64,000 nt of DNA from Isochrysis galbana (lineage: Eukaryota > Haptophyta > Isochrysidales > Isochrysidaceae). The position numbers were made by a program, and so were the translations under genes. The stretch's first letter is position 1. Each line of letters opens with the position of its first letter. Shown here piece after piece: positions 1 through 10,100 of this stretch. Under the pieces are notes generated by a model. It was not told the origin of the DNA. It worked only from the letters and a program-made list of their open reading frames with translations, and made no database searches. The stretch covers positions 2,211,028-2,275,027 of the forward strand of contig CM030938.1 in the NCBI GenBank assembly GCA_018136815.1, given 5' to 3'.

Positions 1-1206
1 GGGCTCTGCGGCCCAGAATGGGATGTTCTCTGGGATCCTCTCCGTGAGGCTGCCCTCTCTCATGTGAAAGGCTTCGCCGCGCAAGGGCTGGCAATGACAG
101 CGTACGCGTTTGCAAAGCGAGGCCAACCTGCTGCGGATCTCTTTGGCGCTATTGCGAAGGAAGCGATCACGCGCATCGACGAGTTCAAGCCGCAAGAGCT
201 CGCAAACGTGGCGTGGTCCTTTGCCACGTTGCGGTTCGAGGCTCCAGAGCTCTTCGATGCCCTGAGTGCCATTGCCATCGTCCAGTTGCCACAATTCAAG
301 TCGCAAGAACTTACGAGCACTGCTTGGTCGTTTGCCACCGCCGGTCACCCATCCCCCGCCTTCTTTGATGCTATTGCTGTCGTCTCGATACCTGTGCTTC
401 GCGAATATTCGGCCCAATCCCTTGCAAATCTGGCCTGGTCGTGCGCCAAGCTGGGACACACATCTCCAGATCTTCTCCATTCCATCTCGCTCGCAGCGGT
501 GATTCGCTTAGGAGAGTTCAAGCCCCAGGAGCTCTCAAATCTCGCATGGGCGCTTGCCAAGGCCGAGTACGATGGCGTACACTTCTTCGAGCAGCTGGAT
601 TACGCATGCCGTGTCCGCCTTAGCGATTTCAAAGCACAAGAGCTCGCTAGCACTGCATGGGCATTTTCCCGTCGAAGAATTCCCGCACACAAGCTGTATG
701 CCGCCTTGGCAGTGGTAGCCGCCCGCCGTGCATCGGAGTTCAAGCCGCAAGAAATTGCGAAGATGGCATGGGCATACGCCAACGCTGGGCACTCGGCATC
801 CGCGTTATTTGATCGCCTGGCCATGGTAGCGGCCCCACGTCTGCACGAGTTTAAGCCGCAAGGCATTGCGCTGACGGCGTGGGCATTCAGCAAAGCCAAT
901 CACTCGGCGCCCGCCCTGTTCGATGCTATTGCTGCCGAGTCACTCTCACGGCTAAGCGAATTCGATGCCCAAGCGCTCTCAAACCTAGCGTGGGCCTTCG
1001 CGACCTCGAAGCACCCCGCGCCCGAGCTCTTTAGCGCGCTCGCGGCGGAGGCGGCTCCGCGGCTTGCCCAGGGAAAATTCAAGCCACGAGAGCTTGCCGC
1101 CCTGGCATGGGCCTTCTCTCGATTTGATGACTCTCGCATCGAACTTTTCGATGCCATGGGTGTGGCAGCTGGCATGATGCAGCTGGACAAGATCTCTAAA
1201 TTGTGA
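1..1206 (+). CDS. FKPQEL/AWAFA repeat protein, 5'-truncated by the window edge
   Basis: The frame is open from base 1 to a TGA at 1204-1206, so the N-terminus lies outside the window. The visible 401 residues are almost entirely about ten tandem repeats of about 37 residues with the core F-K-P-Q-E-L-A-N-x-A-W-A-F-A, followed by a segment like PELFDALA and a charged end. Such helical repeats (related to OPR, FASTK and RAP-type proteins) are common in secondary-plastid algae; relatives are thought to bind organellar RNA. That role is inference here: no RAP or FAST domain is visible after the last repeat, and the protein ends soon after it (DKISKL). A segment before the first clear repeat, ending LREAALSHVKGF, suggests that the array continues upstream. 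No intron is seen in this part. Confidence 0.8.
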   Translation, partial: GLCGPEWDVLWDPLREAALSHVKGFAAQGLAMTAYAFAKRGQPAADLFGAIAKEAITRIDEFKPQELANVAWSFATLRFEAPELFDALSAIAIVQLPQFKSQELTSTAWSFATAGHPSPAFFDAIAVVSIPVLREYSAQSLANLAWSCAKLGHTSPDLLHSISLAAVIRLGEFKPQELSNLAWALAKAEYDGVHFFEQLDYACRVRLSDFKAQELASTAWAFSRRRIPAHKLYAALAVVAARRASEFKPQEIAKMAWAYANAGHSASALFDRLAMVAAPRLHEFKPQGIALTAWAFSKANHSAPALFDAIAAESLSRLSEFDAQALSNLAWAFATSKHPAPELFSALAAEAAPRLAQGKFKPRELAALAWAFSRFDDSRIELFDAMGVAAGMMQLDKISKL

Positions 1207-1479
1207 TCGGCACGACAGCTGGCAGCCTGGTAAGATGGCAAGGCTATGGTTGGCTAGAAGATTGCATGCCACTAGATCATTTGTTATTGCGAGCTAGGCT
1301 CATGCGGGGGGTGTTACGCCAAACTAGTCGAGAATGGCGATATCTCAGTTGCGCACCTAACACCTAAGCTAAGCTCATCGATATAATACTACTCATAAAT
1401 ATTATTATATCCTACTCATAAATATTATTATATCCTAACCCAAAGCCCAAAGCTCGTCAATATACAACAAAACCCTCGC

Positions 1480-2280
1480 AACTAAGTATTTATACCCTTT
1501 TCTCCCAAAGGGGGTACGAGCCTCCCCCCCTCGCACCCCCCCCCCCCCCCCACTGTGGGGGAGGAACCACCCATCCTCCTGGCATCCTGGCATGCCCTAT
1601 GGCCTATGGCTTGCCAGGAGCAGACTGCCTTGCTGACCCACTCTCTCACTCACAGACTCGCCTGTCTCGCCCGCCCTGGCCTGTCGCGGCCACGCGGCCA
1701 CTCCATTGCTCCAACCCCTCCTCCCCCCCGGTCGACGGGCAGATAGGTGTGGCGTGGGGGCCGTGACCCCTGAGGCTCGGGAGCGCCAGCGAGGGAGAGG
1801 CAGGGGAGGCCAGGGCCCAGCCCCAACCTCCTTTGCCCCATGAGCTGGCCTCCAGGAGCCTCGAGCCTCGAGGAGCCTCCAGAGGTCGCCAGCGGGCAGC
1901 TGAAGGCCTGTCGCAGGCGCGCCGTCGCGCGTGCCGCAGGAGAGGGGAGAGAGCGCGCGGAGAAGGGGTTGGGCGGAGTCCTACCGAAAAATAGGTAAGT
2001 CCCCCGCACCCGCACCTGTTTACAGGATCAGTCGGGAGTGAGGCCGCCGCCCGCCGCCAGCCCGGAAGGCATAGAAGGAAGGGGGAAGGGGGGAACGCAT
2101 CACGGGGGGGGGGGGCACCGGACCATATCTAAGCCCTCTACTACCCCAATCCCCCTAGTAGTGCACGGGGGAATCCGCCTAATGGCGGGGGGGAGAAGGG
2201 CCGGGGGTGTAGAAAGTATGCTACGTCTAAGTAGCGGGTCCACGGCCGCATGTGCATGTGCGGTATAAGCAATATACTAA
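1480..2280 (+). mobile_element. Family A non-autonomous retroelement (copy A1)
   Basis: Starts with the AACTAAGT-type 5' end, then a C/G-run segment and the shared block GAGGAACCACCCATCCTCC. Next come the CCAGGAGCC-rich middle, the GGTAAG plus CCTGTTTACAGG structural block near 1995-2030, and a GTAGTGCACGGGGG box near 2157. The same order of blocks occurs at 55530-56290 (+) and 14501-15468 (-). The 3' end (CCACGGCCGC...GTGCGG) runs into an oppositely oriented copy. No coding capacity is evident. Confidence 0.65.
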
Positions 2281-2284
2281 ACCC

Positions 2285-2400
2285 TTTACCTTTTAATATT
2301 CTTTCTCACCGCACACGCGGCCGTGGACCCACTACTTTCTTTCGCGCAGCAAACTTTCTACACCCCCACTCCCCCGCCCACCATGGGCCAAAACTGTGTC
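2285..2400 (-). mobile_element. 3' fragment of a family A element, tail-to-tail with A1
   Basis: Read on the minus strand this is the family 3' end: C-rich segment, GGGTCCACGGCCGCGTGTGCGG, then GAATATTAAAAGG. It forms a loose inverted repeat with the end of A1 around the CACGGCCGC motif, so two elements face each other 3' to 3'. Confidence 0.55.
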
Positions 2401-4656
2401 TTCGTCCTGGTTCCCGGCGCAGTGACCCGGATACCGCACGTACGAGGAGATCTGTGATCTGGAACCCGCAAATTTCGAGACCAAAATCTGCAAACCTGGG
2501 CTTGAGACCATGGGAAATCCGAATCTATGTGTCTTGTGCATCAGTAGCAGCACGGGGAACTTTTCAACTACGAGTGTGGGCGTGTGGGCGCGTACCTTGC
2601 ACGAATATTCATGCCTACAACACTACAACCTTCAGATGAGCCATCCGTGGAGCCCATTCGACGTTTGACGTCTCCGAGGGAGGCCCGGAGAGCCCAACTT
2701 CGAACTGATGCCGGACGCGCTACGCGCCCGTTTTTGACGATCCATCCGGATGGGGGGCCCCTCCAGACACCAAATACACAGGGGCCACCCACACAGTCAC
2801 ACCAATCGGGTGGGCCGCGCGTCGAAATTTCGTCGCAGTCAGCCATCTGCAGACCCCTTTGATTGTTGACGTCTGACGTCACCGCGGGAGCGCCGCCGCC
2901 GCCACCACCCCCACTTACTGGCCCATCCCCGCCGCCGCTTTCGTCGATGTTTACTACAGGCATAGAGGCTGACTGCCAAAGGCATTCCGCCTCAACTGCC
3001 CACCGGAGGTCGACGGGCGCCGCGTCGGCTCCGCGGTCTACGGCTTTCCTCGACTTCTATGTTAAGTGTTGCCGAGACCTTGATTTGCGCCTTCGCTGCG
3101 CGAGCTCCGCGTGCCTGGAGCGCTCTTGTTGCGCCGTCGCGCGTCATTTGCAGTACGGAATGATGTCCCATACCGCCTGCCAAGCCCACCACCCAGCGGC
3201 AGAAGGTGATATCTGCTCTGGGTGGTGGGTTCCCGCCAGATGCGCTGTGAGGCGTTCTGGCAGGATCTTGGGCTTTCCTCCTCGCCGTGGCGTTGAGGGC
3301 CACGACGTGGCCCGTCCTGAGGCCGCCCACGGGTCTCACCTCACCGACCAGCGCCGTATCTGGCACTGTCAGAGAGAGCAGGACCGCGAAGGCAGCCTCA
3401 ACGCGGAGGCTCGTCAGCCACGCGTGGACGGCCGCGTTGGTGAGCTGGTCCTGGTTCTCGATGCCGAGTTCGAGTGAGGGCGAATCCTGCGAGGGGCGGG
3501 TCGGGATGGTCGGGGTGGGGTCTGTGGCAGCCAGGGTAGCCGCGTGCGCGCGCTTTGAGAAGCTGGGTGGGCTGCGCGGGCAATGATGCCAGTGGGTCAG
3601 GGGGTGGTCGGACTGTCGGCAGCCCGACACGGCGCTGCATCGGGCGGGAATCAAATGCCGAATGTAGCTTAGATATAAAGGAACCGATCCCCCCGCGGGC
3701 GCGACCGCCCATTCTTTACGGGTAGAGCGTGAGGGCGCGTGACGGAGGGGGCGAGAGGGGGGGCGAATCGCACCATTTCTTGGCGAAGATTTTCGTAGCG
3801 TCAGGTAGCCCCCCCGGGAGGTTTTTTAGTGGGCATCGCGCCACGGTCAAAAAATGCAGCCCAACCCTTACTAGTCGTTAAAAAGCCCCTGTTTGACCGC
3901 CCTAGAGTTATGTCCCATATTCGACGGAACGCGACCTGAGTTGATCGCACGGGAGGTGTCAGAAAGTTGCTCCCCCCGCCACTCCGCGCGCCATGACGCC
4001 GACTTCCGCGCGGCGTGTGCACATGGTTAAGACGAGTGTGACATCCTCTGGTTTGTCTTTGAATATAGGTTTGCGCCACAGCATATCGGACTGACCGGCG
4101 AAAGCGAATAGTGCATGCGCCAACACCCGTTTGTTACGGCTTGCGGCTTGGGATACACACCATCACTCCATATACACCGCGTTCCGCCATCCTATCTCAT
4201 CCATTACGCTATAGCACTGAGACCAGCGCACACAGACCACGCATAATGACCAACCCATTAGATGTCGGAACTCGGCTTGGATGTCGTTAGAGGACCACTT
4301 CACTTGTTAGGCGACTTGATAATCTTGGGCAAGGCTCCTAAAGACGAGGTCCCACGATATGATGACAAGCCTCCAAGCTGAGAATGCCATGGACTCCTTC
4401 GACGCGCACGACAACGCACGAATTATCTCTTCTTGGGGGCTGCGCGCCCTTGCTCAATCCTGGGAAGCTCGAGAGGGAGTGTGAGTTCGATAGCCGTTGA
4501 ACCGCGCGTCTTGCCGAATGTGCACCCGAGCTGACGTATGTACAACCCAGCTTGCTTAGTAGTTAGAGATAGCATCTGCGGGCAGATGATACGGGGTGGC
4601 AGATGTGGGGCCTTAAGATAGCGTTGAATGAGTCAAATGCTCGCGATCCTATAGGG
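2400..4656. other. Intergenic stretch without a recognised gene
   Basis: GC-rich between 2400 and 3720, where overlapping frames stay open on both strands (for example 2568-2963 and 2992-3654 on minus) with no recognisable domain or consistent composition. Beyond 3720 the DNA is of mixed composition and no coding signal is seen. The transposon-end-like motif at 3912-3936 lies here. Confidence 0.5.
3912..3936 (-). repeat. Transposon-terminus-like motif (GGTCGCGTTCCGTC...GGGAC)
   Basis: This 25-base motif occurs again, identical, in the opposite orientation at 53279-53303. Related forms sit at about 12913, 14101-14125, 31560 and 59295. The orientation here would make it the right end of an element extending to the left, but no matching left end is visible upstream. 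Confidence 0.5.
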
Positions 4657-6109
4657 CTAAGATGGAAAGCTATCGTTCAGCGGGCTGCATGCAAGAGCCC
4701 CCTTGTTGGCATACAAACGGGCTATCCATGCGGTCACATTCTCATGGGTGACGCGACGCTACCCAGACAAGGCTGCAAGCTTGCGATACATGCGAGCATT
4801 TAGGTCCGAGTGTGTATCTCACCTGCGCCAGCTCGGTGCTGTCACTCTTGCCGTCGCCTATCCAAAGCGCGAGTGCAATTGCATGCATGGCCAGCTTTTG
4901 GCGCGTTCGCTCCGTAATTCGGCGCACAACTCCTAGATCGTCCGCCGTGGCACCGCCCTGAGCCTCCGAGAATGCAACCAAGAGCTCGAGCCACGCCAGC
5001 TTTGGAATTCCTAGCTTCCGAGCGAGGGGGTGCTCCTCATCCTCTCCGACAAGCACTTCACTCTCTCCTTTGGAGCTGTCAGTATTAGGCGTGATAGCTC
5101 TCTTGATTGAGTTGAAACGACACATGTACGTCAGGTAGAGGAGTGCCCGTAGCAATTCAACCCGCTCGCTACCACTTGTCGAAGGTGCCGGCAGCCCGAC
5201 AGGCAGATTGTTACGTAACACGCGCAGCACTAGGGCAGGCCACACGCGGTACTCGTCCTTCTCCATCGTCGCGAGTTGCTGTTGTGAACGCGCCGCGGCG
5301 TCAAGGCGCGCTGCGTCAAGCGATACCCACACCATCTCGGGCACAAGGCCGTCGCGAGGGTATGCCTCGCGTGCGCTCGGCGCCCCCAGGACAAAACGAG
5401 GATGTGCAGGGCGCTTCTCCTGCTCCGAGAGGACTGCAACAGCGGTCTCGTTCGCGGCTTCGAGAGCAGAACGCACGAGCTCATTGACGTGCTCTCCCCC
5501 TAACACTGAGTCATGGCTGACCAATTTGTTCGCCTCACGTTGAAGACGTTTGCGCGCTTTCTCCGAGCCGAGCTGTGCAACTAGCGAGCGAGCGCCAGCC
5601 ACGGAGCTAGGTGCCGCAGCGGCATCGCCCCCTTGGGCCATGATGGGCTCCGCGTCGACGGCACCCGAATCCATGCCAAACGAGGCAGTGAGGCGGACTA
5701 GCCGAACCTTATTGGAGCCCTTCTTGCGCACGCCGATGAGCATCTGCTCACCATACATCGGTCTGGTCGCACCGTCGTATGAGACGCGCTGGCCTCTCGC
5801 GGTGACTCTCATGCGTTCACCACCTCCGACGCCGCCTTTCCGTCTCACCTCGAGCTCCAGCTTCTCAGCGGGTGGAGTGCTACGAAAGCAGACTGTGCAA
5901 GCATGGGAAAAGGGGAAAAGGGTGGAGAAATGAGCGCAGACGCGCGTGCATGCCTTCCCACGCGTGCAGGAGTGCGCGGGCTGAACTGATTAGAGAGAGG
6001 CAGGCAGGCTCAGGGTAGTGTGCTCACGCAGGATGGGGCCTAGCCCCTTTGCTGAGGCGATCATTGGCGGATAGTCAAGGTCAATCATCTCGCTAACGGT
6101 GGAAGACAT
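4657..6109 (-). CDS. RPA49: RNA polymerase I subunit A49 (POLR1E/PAF53 homologue)
   Basis: Three exons: 6109-6028, 5892-4823 and 4758-4657; introns of 135 and 64 nt with GTGAG donors and CAG/TAG acceptors; 417 aa. Exon 1 encodes MSSTVSEMIDLDYPPM. The N-terminal half matches the A49 dimerisation (beta-barrel) region (RVSYDG, then AEPIM), followed by the linker motif QLGSEKARKRLQREANKL. The C-terminal tandem winged-helix part contains AYPRDGLVPEMVW, comparable to the DVYKFEDLLSP region of human POLR1E, and ends ELAQ-RRVTHENVTAWIARL. A49 with A34.5 stimulates initiation and elongation by Pol I in the nucleolus. Exon 3 replaces an open read-through (GTGAGATACAC...) that would give a poorer C-terminus. 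The gene diverges from CEP162, about 1 kb away. No fusion or defect is seen. The exon structure rests on splice consensus, frame and family fit. Confidence 0.85.
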
Positions 6110-6181
6110 CGCTTGCTCCTCTCCTGCACCTCTCGTTCACTGCCTCGCTCTCCCTCCTTACCCCCTCCCCCCTCCACCCCT

Positions 6182-6240
6182 CCCCACCCTCCCTTCCCTC
6201 CCTCCCTCCCTCCCTCCCTCCCTCCCTCTCTCTCTCGTCC
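6182..6240. repeat. CCTC/CT low-complexity tract
   Basis: Pyrimidine tract with at least seven CCCT units followed by a (CT)n run, just upstream of the A49 start codon on the opposite strand. It gives rise to spurious open frames on both strands. Confidence 0.9.
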
Positions 6241-6689
6241 CCCGCCTCCCGTCGCCCCCGTCGCCCTGCCGTCCTCCCTCCACGAAGCTACACACGAAAA
6301 TAGAAAATACCGCAACAGCAGCCCCCCTGCTACTATAATAACTACATAGTATGCACAAGGGTATTGGGGATCGGAATCTGCTACACAATGAACCAACATG
6401 GCTATGTATCTGCGCTACTACGCTAGTTATTCTACGGCATGCTAACCTCTTCAGCATCTTGCCGTTGGGCGCTCCGAGCTTTTTTCTTGTTCTTGTTCTC
6501 CTCCGCTCGGTCTGCTTTGTTTAGCGTCAGCGTGTCGCGTGTCGACGACGGCGACGGCGCTACAACATCGAGGAGCTAGCAACTTGCAGCAACATGCAGC
6601 ACGTCCCCGTAAACTGCATCTCCAACATACATCGCGGTATTGCAGTCGATCTGCTTCACGACGGCCCACGGCTAATACTAGCTTCAGCT

Positions 6690-6815
6690 TGGGTGACGCG
6701 TAACGCGTAACGTGTACCGTGTAGGAGTAACGTGTACTTGTGAACGTGTACGTGTCACGTGACACGTGATGCGCATCTGATGATCTGATGCGTGATGTAA
6801 CCAGTACCAGTAACC
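6690..6815. promoter_or_regulatory. Palindrome-rich region in the A49/CEP162 divergent promoter
   Basis: Contains repeated GTAACGYGTA-like units and the palindrome CGTGTCACGTGACACG, with two overlapping CACGTG/GTCACGTG boxes of the kind bound by bZIP or bHLH factors. It lies between two divergently transcribed genes, within about 450 bp of the likely CEP162 start. A regulatory role is inference. Confidence 0.4.
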
Positions 6816-7128
6816 TTCCATGAGATCTTATTGCGGCAAGGTCTTATTCCACGTCGCCCAGCCACTCCGATGCGGAAGAACGTGCCGTCCTTCACGACTC
6901 CGACGAACCAGACCATCACGTATCATGAAAACATGGGATCATGCCATGTCTTCCTCACAGGTGGCCTGCAAGATCCCCCCTCTTTTTCTTTTCGCGTTCG
7001 AGGCCGGCTTTGGCGCGAGAAACCGTTTGCCTCCTCTCTCTCTCCCGCGCTCGGCGCTGCCGCGAAGGGAGCCGGGCCACCCACCTCTCGCCCCCTCGAC
7101 CCCGCTTTTCCGCCCCCTCTGGCGCGCG

Positions 7129-10100
7129 ATGGAGCACGACGACGATGATTCGGACGGTGCCGAATGTGAGGCGTTCTTTCGGGCGCTCGAGGAGCGTCAC
7201 GGTGGGCCGATCTCCTACCAGACGCTCCGAGAGTGGGACCTGAATGACTCAAGCGCAGACGAGATCGCGCTGCAGGCGGCGCTCGATGTATTGCCGGCGG
7301 CCGCAAGGCCGGCGCTTACGGCCTCGCTGGAGTTTAAGCCGGGCGCAGCGACCTGTCAAGCAGATGCGCCATTGGGCAGGCTCGCTCTGCCGCAGCCCGC
7401 CGGCACCACATCGCTCGCGATCGAGGATGAGCTACACCAGGTGTTGCACTCCTCAACGTTCAGCTTCAGTGATATTGCCAACGCTACCGACATTGCTGCT
7501 CCTATCAAAGCCGGGACGATTGTGGCGTCGGTCAGCAGAGGAGCGGATGTTGCGGATGCGCTGGAAGGAGCACAGGCCTATCCCATGTACGGTGACAGCC
7601 TGCAGGCTAAGGATATGGATGGCAAGGCCGCGACAGCCAACCTTGACGAGGAGCTCCAGCGAGCTCTGGATGCGAGTGGGTCTGGGCGTTCGTCAAGCCG
7701 CATTGCACCTAGCGAGTTCAATACCGACGCTCCACCCAGCTCTGGATGGCTCACGCCCAGTGCTCCTAAGTCGAGCGGGGCCATGCGACCTCATGAGGGT
7801 ACCATGGAGCTTTCGTCACCGTCCTCGCCGTCTCAGGAGCAGGGGTTGGCAGATATGCTGTCGACACCTGACGAGCCGCTACTTGAGCCTGGATTGGCAT
7901 CGCGCCATGTGACGGTCGAACTTGCGGACGGCTCGTCTGTAGGCACTGTCGCAACACAGGAAACTGAGCAGAGATCCCAAGTCACGGTACCAGCGGGTCA
8001 GTACTCCAATGTGAAGGGTGGCGATGCCGACGCAGAAAAGCGGAAGGATGCGCGCAGCGGCAGTGGTCTGCGCACTGAGACCACTGCTTCCCGACTGCTG
8101 CATCGCCCCGCCACACCATTGCCGTTCGAATATGGGGCCGACTCGCAACCTGGCATGCGAGAGGGAGCCGGAAGTCTCACTCTGATGGGATGCTCACCAA
8201 GGAGCAGCAGAGCGTATTGCAATCTAGGACATTCACCTAGTGCTCAACTTCCCAGGGAGGAGACGCCGATGGACGCAAAGCCTGAGCATGCCTACCAATC
8301 TCCTCTTCCGCGTCCGACCGCCGACCCTCGCACGGGAAAAGCCCCTTTCTGTGCCGCTTCCATGAGCAGCAATGCCCCGATGGGTTGCGCAAAGCCACCC
8401 ATCCAAGAAGAGCAACAAGCCCTTACCTGTTCACCATCGAATCGTGGGGACCTCTCAAGTCCTATGTCGGAGACTCATACCGCACCTTCAGATCGCACCA
8501 TACGAATGGACACACGCCGTCTCGCGCGTCAAATGTCAGAGATGAATAAGCAGTACCGACGCGAGCGCGATGAGTGGCGGAGCGAGCGGGAGAATCTAAA
8601 AGCGCAGCTTGCAGCAGCTCAAGCTACAGGATCGGTGAGATCCCATGTTATGGCGGGAGGCTCGCTCGCGGAGCTCGAGCTCTCGAGCGAGGACCTGGCC
8701 AAGCTCGAGCGTGAAATACACGAACAGGAGGCGCTCTTGGCTGGGTACCAGCGTGAAAATGAACGGCTGTCGGACGAACTTCGTGCAGCAGTCGCAGAAC
8801 GGCGGAAGGCGGATGAAAAGCATCAAACGGAGCTGGCTAGGCTGCATGCCGAGATGTTCTCGTACCGCGAAGGTGTGCATCGCGCCGAGCACGCGCACGA
8901 GGCACAACACAGTTTGGTGGAACAAGCAGAGGCGCGGGCCGCACGCGTTGAGGCGGAGGCTGCTGAGCGTGAGAGGGATCTCAAATTCGAGCTCGACCGG
9001 CTGCGAGCAGCCAAGAAGGAACTTGAGGGCAAGCTCGCCGGAGTGGATTTGGGCAAGATGGAGAGTGAGGCGTCGGCACTGACGCTCGCGCGAGAGGCTA
9101 TGGAAGGCGAACGTGCAGCCCATCAGAAGGAGCTAGCAGCAGTCTCGTCAAAACTCGCATGGTACGTCGAGAACCAACGTTTGATCGGAGAGGCCGAGGA
9201 CGAGTTGGCTGCATTGCGTGAGAGGGTGAAGCTCTTGGAAGAGCGCAACCAGGCGCACGCGATAAGCACTGAGTCCAGGATGGGTCCCGCAGCTAAGATG
9301 CGAGGTGCGGAGAACTCGTCACTGGAAGGTTCCGCTTCCACCAATGCACCTGAGCCGGAGGCTCAGGCGTCACTGACAGCGACGTCTAGTAGTACAGGGA
9401 ATGTGTCTAATGTCCGAGCGCATGCTCGAGTGGCTGCCCTTGAGAAGCAGGTGAGTCACCTTACCGAACTTCTTCATAGGAGCGCCGCCACAGCCGCCGC
9501 ATCGCGTTCGGGCGCCAACGTGGGAGCGGCGGGCCGGAACGGCGCCGCAGCTGCCGCTGCCTCTCCGCATACACGCATCCGCCGTGCCGGCGGACGAGGG
9601 GACAAGACGCCTACCCCAGTTGGGCTTGCTGAACTCTTGGCGGCAGTAGGTCCCACCGCCGCTGAGGCCGAGGAGCGGGACCGCCTAGCTGCACGGGTGG
9701 CAGAGTTGGAGATTGAGTGCGAGCAAGCCGCCGCAGCGGCGGACCGGCGGCTGCGGTCATTGCGACAGCAGCATGACCGTGTAGCCGCTGGCTACGAACG
9801 ACGCGTCGAGGCTCTCAGTAAGCAGCTCAAGGAGGCCGAGGCTGCGGCTGCAGCCAAGGGCAACGTGGGTGCGGCGCGGGTGCGTGTGCGCGAGCTAGAA
9901 AAACAGGTCGAGGATGTGCGCGCATTCTACGTACGAAAGGTGAAAGAACTTGAGAGCAAGCTGGCCGATGCGGAGGCCAAGCAGGCGAAACGCAAGGACA
10001 ACAAGCAGCTGCGGCCGCCGCCAACTCGTACGCCCGTCCTTCATGAACGCCTCGCGGCAAGACTTGGAGTTGCTCCCGCCGCTATCGAGGAAGTGTCTTC

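Noticed and set aside
2568-3654. Two fairly long minus-strand frames (131 and 220 codons) with some protein-like stretches
   Set aside because: Opposing frames are also open through most of the region, composition is GC-rich and biased, no motif is recognised and no plausible splice joins them.
6820-7128. Upstream extension of the CEP162 frame
   Set aside because: The 103 added residues are biased and match nothing in CEP162, whereas the ATG at 7129 leads directly into the conserved N-terminal motif.
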